From positions 1 to 18,806 of the forward strand of contig JAICQA010000013.1 in NCBI GenBank assembly GCA_025929595.1: a stretch of 18,806 nucleotides of DNA, given 5' to 3'. The position numbers were made by a program, and so were the translations under genes. The notes below the pieces were generated by a model, which saw only the letters and a list, made by a program, of their open reading frames with translations, was not told the DNA's origin and did not search any database. The stretch comes from Xanthobacteraceae bacterium. GTDB taxonomy: Bacteria > Pseudomonadota > Alphaproteobacteria > Rhizobiales > Xanthobacteraceae. The stretch's first letter is position 1, and each line of letters starts with the position of its first letter. Positions 14,461 to 18,806 of this stretch are shown here, piece by piece.

Positions 14461-15560
14461 CACCCGTCCTCTTGGTACAGAAGCACCAAGCAACCCATTA
14501 ACGCCCCAAAGACCGCAGGAAACCACGCGGCGGCGGCGGGGTAGATGATCCCGCTTTCACCGAGCTCCTCGGCCAGTCTTGCGACCACATAAAGCAGAAA
14601 GCCCGCGGCCACGCCACCGACAATCATTTTCCCGACGCCGCCGAAGCGGAACATCCGGAGGCTGACGACGGCGGCGATGATCACCATGGTCACGAGAAGC
14701 AAAGGTCTTGCTAACAGGACCTGATATTGCAGCTCGTAGCGCTCCGACCGCAGACCGGCCCGGCGGCTGGCCTCGATCGCCTCGGGGAGTGTCCAGAAGG
14801 ACAGCGTATCGGGGCTCGCCATCCGCCCGCGTACCTGTTCGGGTGTGAGATTCGTGCTCACCAGATAGGTATCATATTCCTGCGGTTCGCTGGTGGGGCT
14901 ATGGACCTGTGCGTCCGTCAGCACCCAGTTGCCTTCCTCAAGGACCGCGCTTGCCGCCTCGACCCGCTCGACGAACTTGCCGTCGCGGTTGAAGGAGAAA
15001 ATCCGCACGCCAAGTAGCCGCTGGCCGTTATCGGCGGTCGCGCCCGACTGCAGGATCGACTGCCCGTCCACGCTCTGTTGCCGCAGCCACACGCCGGCTC
15101 CGGTTCGGCTGGTGTCGAGGGCCGCGGCGCGCGAGTTCAGGATCGAGGCTTCCACCTTGTTGGCCTGCTCCTTCATGCTCGCGGACAGCGGGTTGTAGAC
15201 GGTCACCGACAGGAGGCCGATCACGAGCGCAATCACCGCCGAGGAGCCAGTGAACTGCCAAACCGAGAGGCCCGCCGAGCGTGCGATGACGAATTCGAGC
15301 CGGCGCGAGAAGGTCAGAAACGTGCCCATCGCGCCGATCAGCACGGCGAAGGGCAACAGTTGCTCCGTGAACGACGGCAGGCGCAGCAGCACGAGCTGCA
15401 TGATCTTGATGAAGCCCGCGTTGTCGCGGTCGCCGAAGCGGCGCGTCTGTTCGAGGAAATCGACGAGCGCAATCAATCCGACGCAGGACACGAACACCAC
15501 AATGACCGCGCCGAGGAAGCGCCGCCCGAAATATCTGCCGAGATGTCCGAATGCGAGCAT
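14460..15560 (-). CDS. lptG: LPS export ABC transporter permease LptG
   Basis: LptG pairs with LptF, and with the LptB ATPase encoded elsewhere, to extract lipopolysaccharide from the inner membrane and push it onto the LptC-LptA-LptD bridge. The 366-residue protein has the YjgP/YjgQ layout. Three helices lie in the first 130 residues, with the cytoplasmic coupling segment RRLEFVIARSAGLS between them. A periplasmic beta-jellyroll spans about 140-270, and three C-terminal helices follow. ATG 15560 has AGGA six bases upstream. It follows lptF after nine bases and its TGA overlaps the lptD ATG, so the three genes are tightly coupled. LptG rather than LptF is inferred from gene order and from the shorter length. 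Confidence 0.95.
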   Translation of the reverse strand: MLAFGHLGRYFGRRFLGAVIVVFVSCVGLIALVDFLEQTRRFGDRDNAGFIKIMQLVLLRLPSFTEQLLPFAVLIGAMGTFLTFSRRLEFVIARSAGLSVWQFTGSSAVIALVIGLLSVTVYNPLSASMKEQANKVEASILNSRAAALDTSRTGAGVWLRQQSVDGQSILQSGATADNGQRLLGVRIFSFNRDGKFVERVEAASAVLEEGNWVLTDAQVHSPTSEPQEYDTYLVSTNLTPEQVRGRMASPDTLSFWTLPEAIEASRRAGLRSERYELQYQVLLARPLLLVTMVIIAAVVSLRMFRFGGVGKMIVGGVAAGFLLYVVARLAEELGESGIIYPAAAAWFPAVFGALMGCLVLLYQEDG

Positions 15561-15569
15561 CGTGCGTCC

Positions 15570-16724
15570 TCAGCTCGCCTGTGCTTTTTCGATGCGTGCA
15601 ACGATCGCATCGGCGAAACGTTGTAGCGGCTCCGGCACGCCGCCCTGGACGTTGCCGAGGATTGTGTACATGCCGACCGCGATCGCGCCGAGCGGGACGA
15701 CATAGGGAATGGGCGCAGCCGCCGCGCTGCGCTCGACGAGGCCCGACGACCCGAGACCGAGCACTTCCACGAACAGGAAGACTCCGCTTGCGCCCGCGAT
15801 CGACAGGCCGCGGCTCTGTCGCGTCGTGCGCGGACTGCCGAGAAATGCGAACGCAATGACGAACGCCGCGATCGGATAAAGCGGCGTCGAGAGCCGCTTG
15901 TGCAGTTCGACGCGGAAACGGTCAGCATCCTGGACGGAAAGCTTGTCGTCGGCGCGCGGCCACAACAATTCGCCGATACTGCGGAACGCGGCGCGGTCGT
16001 TGGCAACGGCCGATGTCGGGTCGAATTGCGAAAGATCGAAACCGTATCGCTCGAACTCGACGATGGATGAGTTCCGTCCCGAACCGCGGCCGCGCTGGAT
16101 CGATCCGTCCTCCAGCACGAGAATGAGCGCCGAACCGGACGGCACGATACGCCCGCGATCGGCGAGATAGGTTGTGGTTTGCGTGCGGTCGCGTGCGTCG
16201 TCGATGAAGATGCCGAGCAGCGCTCCGTTCGGTCCGCGCTCGCGGACATGAAAGGTAATACCGCTGAGGCGGGTGAAGCGGCCGGGCTGGGCGACGTTGG
16301 CGACAACGTCAGCGTTCACGTTCGCGAGCTGGTTGCGCAGCGAGCGCAGGCTGCTCGCGCTGAGCTCGGCGCTGATCAGCATCGAGACCATCGCGACGGC
16401 AATGGAGAGCAAGAGGGGGGCGCGAAAAAGCTGCCACGGGCTCGCGCCGGCTGCGCTCATGGCGACCAGTTCCGAATCGGAGTTCAGCCGGTGCAGCGTG
16501 AAAACGATGGCAAGGAAGAGGGCGATCGGAGCCACGACCACCATGAGCGTCGGCAGCGAAAGCGCTGTGACGTAAAGGAAAACCCAGACCGTCTGGCCCT
16601 GGCTCGTGAGCAGGTTGAACTGGCGAAGGGCCGTGGTGACCCAGACCATGCTCGTCAGCACGAGCAAAACGGCAAAGAAGGCGCCTCCTGCCGTTTTCAG
16701 GATGTAGCGGTCGAGCCGGCCCAT
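15570..16724 (-). CDS. lptF: LPS export ABC transporter permease LptF
   Basis: LptF is the partner permease of LptG in the LptB2FG transporter. The 384-residue protein starts with MGRLDRYILK before the first helix (about 13-35). It has further helices at about 47-76 and 100-118, and the coupling segment LNSDSELVAMSAAG (80-93). A periplasmic domain spans about 125-270, and three C-terminal helices begin with LYPIAAFVIAFAFLG. The ATG at 16724 has a modest GGGGA upstream. A perfect 8-bp hairpin ends 11 bases before the start. It is the first gene of the leftward block and diverges from pepA across 124 bases, the same arrangement of pepA and lptF seen in enterobacteria. Confidence 0.95.
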   Translation of the reverse strand: MGRLDRYILKTAGGAFFAVLLVLTSMVWVTTALRQFNLLTSQGQTVWVFLYVTALSLPTLMVVVAPIALFLAIVFTLHRLNSDSELVAMSAAGASPWQLFRAPLLLSIAVAMVSMLISAELSASSLRSLRNQLANVNADVVANVAQPGRFTRLSGITFHVRERGPNGALLGIFIDDARDRTQTTTYLADRGRIVPSGSALILVLEDGSIQRGRGSGRNSSIVEFERYGFDLSQFDPTSAVANDRAAFRSIGELLWPRADDKLSVQDADRFRVELHKRLSTPLYPIAAFVIAFAFLGSPRTTRQSRGLSIAGASGVFLFVEVLGLGSSGLVERSAAAAPIPYVVPLGAIAVGMYTILGNVQGGVPEPLQRFADAIVARIEKAQAS

Positions 16725-16734
16725 GGTTCCCCAA

Positions 16735-16756
16735 AAGGCGCGTCCCCTCGCGCCTT
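16735..16756 (-). promoter_or_regulatory. Perfect hairpin with short U-run in the lptF leader
   Basis: Inverted 8-base arms AAGGCGCG (16735-16742) and CGCGCCTT (16749-16756) flank a six-base loop. Read in the lptF direction the stem is followed by TTTT (16736-16733, partly in the stem), then the GGGGA ribosome site and the ATG. It resembles a compact attenuator or a leader-structure switch; a dimeric repressor operator is also possible. No binding protein can be named. Confidence 0.5.
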
Positions 16757-16848
16757 AATCCCCTTGAAGCCGCAAGCTGGGGCCTAAATAGGGCCTCCTC
16801 GCGGCGGTTACCGAGTTTCCCCCGGATCGGCTAAGAGGAGGGGCACCC

Positions 16849-18369
16849 TTGAGCCGGAGCCGCAACATGGCCGATTCGCCGCAGATTTCCTTTGTCGATC
16901 AGCCTGCGCCCCAGGCCGACACCCTGATCGTCCTGACCGACGAAAGCCTGCGTTTCGGGCGCCTGACAGCCCGCGCCGTCGAACCGGCCAAGGAGTTAAT
17001 CGCCCGCGCCGCCAAGGCGGAGGGCTTCAAGGGCAAGAAGAACAAGGCGCTCGGCGTGGTCGGGCCAGCGGCCCTGAAGGCCGACCGGCTGGTCGTCATC
17101 GGGATCGGCAAGCGGCGCGAGATGAAAGGGGTGGACTGGCTGAAGCTCGGCGGCGTTGCCATGAGCCGGGTCCCGGCGCTCGCCAAGGTGGCGGCGGTGG
17201 TCCTCGATCTGCCGGAAGGGAAGATTTCCGCCGACGAGGCAACGGACTTCGCGCTCGGCATGAAGCTGCGGGCCTATCGTTTCGACCGCTACAAGACCAA
17301 AAAGAAAGACGACGACGAGAAGGACAAGCCGTCACGCGCCGCGATCTCGATTGCGATGGCCGGTGCCGCCGGTGCTCGCAAGGCATGGGCCGCACGTGAC
17401 GCGATCGGGGACGGCGTGCTGAAGGCGCGCGACCTCGTCAACGAACCGCCGAACATTCTGCACCCCGTCGAGTTCGCGCGCCGCGCCGCCGAATTGAAAA
17501 AGGTCGGCGTCGGCATTGAGACGCTCGACGTGGCAGCGATGAAGAAACTCGGCATGAACGCGCTCCTGGGCGTCGGACAAGGCTCCACGCACGAGTCGCG
17601 CGTCGTCATCATGCGCTGGAACGGCGGAAAAAAGAGCGAAGCGCCGGTGGCCGTGATCGGCAAGGGCGTGTGCTTCGACACCGGCGGCATCTCGATCAAG
17701 CCCGCCGCGAGCATGGAAGACATGAAGGGCGACATGGCGGGTGCCGCCTGCGTCGTCGGCCTGATGCACGCGCTTGCCGCGCGCAAGGCGAAGGTCAACG
17801 TCGTCGGCGCGATCGGTCTCGTGGAGAACATGCCCGGTGGTGACGCGCAGCGGCCCGGCGACATTGTGAAGTCGATGTCCGGCCAGACCATCGAGATCAT
17901 CAACACCGATGCAGAAGGCCGCCTCGTATTGGCCGACGTCCTTTGGTACGTGAAGGAAAACCACAAACCGAAATGGATGATCGATCTCGCGACGCTCACC
18001 GGCGCGATTCTCGTATCGCTCGGTCAGGAATATGCCGGCCTGTTCTCGAATGACGAACGCCTTTCAAAGCGCTTGATCGAGGCGGGGCAGGAGACCGGCG
18101 AGCGCGTTTGGCGCATGCCGCTCGGACCGGAATTCGACAAGATGATCGACTCCAAGTTCGCCGACATGAAGAACACGGGCAGCCGTTACGGCGGCTCGAC
18201 CACGGCGGCGCAGTTCCTGCAACGCTATGTCGACAAGACGCCGTGGGCGCATCTCGACGTTGCCGGCACCGCGATGGGCGTGCCGCCGTCGGAGATCAAC
18301 CAAAGCTGGGGGCCTGGCTGGGGCGTGCGGCTGCTCGACCGGCTGATTGCGGAGCATTACGAGAACTAA
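16849..18369 (+). CDS. pepA: Leucyl aminopeptidase (M17 family)
   Basis: PepA removes N-terminal residues from peptides using two metal ions in the cytoplasm; some family members also bind DNA. The 506-residue protein has an N-terminal regulatory domain (to about 170) and the M17 catalytic domain. Metal and catalytic residues are visible in IGKGVCFDTGG (Lys272, Asp277), DMKGDMAGAA (Asp295) and the signature NTDAEGRL (352-359; Asp354, Glu356, Arg358). A Lys/Asp-rich loop lies at 149-161. Start choice is open: TTG 16849 has AGGAGGGG seven bases upstream, whereas ATG 16867 has GGAG seven bases upstream and gives a more typical MADSP start. I list TTG because its ribosome site is stronger. pepA followed by holC and divergent from lptF is conserved in many proteobacteria. 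Confidence 0.95.
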   Translation: MSRSRNMADSPQISFVDQPAPQADTLIVLTDESLRFGRLTARAVEPAKELIARAAKAEGFKGKKNKALGVVGPAALKADRLVVIGIGKRREMKGVDWLKLGGVAMSRVPALAKVAAVVLDLPEGKISADEATDFALGMKLRAYRFDRYKTKKKDDDEKDKPSRAAISIAMAGAAGARKAWAARDAIGDGVLKARDLVNEPPNILHPVEFARRAAELKKVGVGIETLDVAAMKKLGMNALLGVGQGSTHESRVVIMRWNGGKKSEAPVAVIGKGVCFDTGGISIKPAASMEDMKGDMAGAACVVGLMHALAARKAKVNVVGAIGLVENMPGGDAQRPGDIVKSMSGQTIEIINTDAEGRLVLADVLWYVKENHKPKWMIDLATLTGAILVSLGQEYAGLFSNDERLSKRLIEAGQETGERVWRMPLGPEFDKMIDSKFADMKNTGSRYGGSTTAAQFLQRYVDKTPWAHLDVAGTAMGVPPSEINQSWGPGWGVRLLDRLIAEHYEN

Positions 18370-18377
18370 AATTGTCC

Positions 18378-18461
18378 GTCATCCCGGGCGAGGCCGAAGG
18401 CCGAGACCCGGGATCGCGATCCCGGCTCTCCGCCGCCGGTGGCGGCGTCGGCCGGGACGAC
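18378..18461 (+). repeat. Second composite palindromic repeat between pepA and holC
   Basis: Starting eight bases after the pepA stop, GTCATCCCGG (18378-18387) and CCGGGACGAC (18452-18461) form inverted ends matching at nine of ten positions. Inside are ATCCCGGG/CCCGGGAT arms (18381-18388 with 18407-18414), a perfect 18-bp palindrome CCGGGATCGCGATCCCGG (18408-18425), and a 7-bp stem CGCCGCC/GGCGGCG (18431-18447). The opening bases look like a dispersed alphaproteobacterial repeat, recalled from memory. The right end touches the holC ribosome site (AGGG, 18463-18466). Confidence 0.75.
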
Positions 18462-18471
18462 GAGGGTGGCA

Positions 18472-18792
18472 ATGACCGAAGTCCACTTCTACCACCTGCA
18501 ACGGCAGCCGCTCGAAAAGGCGCTGCCGCAGCTCATCGAGAAGTGTCTCGAGCGGAAGTGGAATTGCGTCGTGCAGGCCGCCTCCGACGAGCGCGTCGAG
18601 GCGCTCGACGCGCTGCTCTGGACCTATCGCGACGACGGGTTCATGCCGCACGGCACCGACCGCGAGGCGGACGCCGCCGAAATGCCGGTGATCCTCACCA
18701 CGAAGGACGTCAATCCGAACAAAGCGCAGGTGCGCTTCTTGGTCGATGGCGCCACGGCGGAAAATCTCGCGAGCTCTGAGCGCGCGATCTAA
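18472..18792 (+). CDS. holC: DNA polymerase III subunit chi (HolC), possibly truncated
   Basis: Chi belongs to the clamp-loader assembly of the replicative polymerase and contacts single-stranded DNA-binding protein. The sequence starts TEVHFYHLQRQPLEKALPQL and contains LWTYRDDGFMPHG and AQVRFLVDG, typical of the chi family. ATG 18472 has AGGG five bases upstream; an earlier GTG at 18439 would fall inside the repeat. The frame ends at TAA 18790-18792 after 106 residues, although chi proteins are usually about 145-150. The bases after the stop read Leu-Phe-Asp-Gly in the same frame, fitting the ERxxxLFDG segment I recall from relatives. So the stop may be a nonsense mutation or a sequence error near the window edge. 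The rest of the gene lies outside the window. Confidence 0.85.
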   Translation: MTEVHFYHLQRQPLEKALPQLIEKCLERKWNCVVQAASDERVEALDALLWTYRDDGFMPHGTDREADAAEMPVILTTKDVNPNKAQVRFLVDGATAENLASSERAI

Positions 18793-18806
18793 TTATTCGA
18801 CGGTAC

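Noticed and set aside
14461..14526. Longer lptD starting at 14526 inside lptG
   Set aside because: The signal peptide and ribosome site support ATG 14460, which just overlaps the lptG stop.
1..18806. A novel defence, mobile or biosynthetic system
   Set aside because: Nearly every gene matches a core housekeeping family in a conserved order. No integrase, transposase, tRNA-flanked insertion, CRISPR spacing or defence-like cassette was visible.

Overview
The window is a compact, GC-rich (third codon positions almost always G or C) chromosomal segment from an alphaproteobacterium, most likely Hyphomicrobiales (Bradyrhizobium/Xanthobacter-like). I base this on protein motifs and on the gene order fabD-fabG-acpP-fabF-mltG-yicC-gmk, which is typical of that group. 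That is from memory of gene neighbourhoods; no search was run. No rRNA, tRNA, CRISPR array, insertion sequence or phage gene was recognised. No gene-free stretch exceeds 300 bases; the longest (5535-5785) is filled mainly by a palindromic repeat element.

Left part (1-7458). The 5' end of a sulfite-oxidase-like molybdoenzyme gene runs leftward off the edge. Divergent from it is a rightward block: malonyl-CoA:ACP transacylase (fabD), 3-oxoacyl-ACP reductase (fabG), acyl carrier protein (acpP) and 3-oxoacyl-ACP synthase II (fabF). Together these charge ACP with malonate, condense, and carry out the first reduction of type II fatty acid synthesis. Then come mltG (glycan strand release from new peptidoglycan), a repeat element, and the overlapping pair yicC-gmk (RNase and guanylate kinase).

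Middle and right part (7455-16724) is a leftward block. Read in transcription order it is lptF, lptG, lptD, a surA-like chaperone, pdxA, rsmA, a DUF1772 membrane protein and a zinc-dependent alcohol dehydrogenase. lptF/lptG/lptD and surA build the lipopolysaccharide export bridge and its outer-membrane barrel. pdxA (vitamin B6) and rsmA (16S rRNA dimethylation) follow the same surA-pdxA-rsmA order as in enterobacteria. The last two genes look like accessory additions. gmk and the dehydrogenase converge and share the four bases of their stop codons.

Right end (16725-18806). Divergent from lptF is pepA (leucyl aminopeptidase), then a second palindromic repeat, then holC (DNA polymerase III chi). 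holC stops at codon 107, but a conserved-looking Leu-Phe-Asp-Gly follows in the same frame, so it may be interrupted.

This is mostly housekeeping DNA and I found no convincing new multi-gene system. The points most worth checking are a histone-H1-like basic extension on guanylate kinase, a histidine-rich cytoplasmic head on MltG, the possible nonsense codon in holC, two composite palindromic repeats just after mltG and pepA, and an 11-nt-upstream hairpin in the lptF leader.
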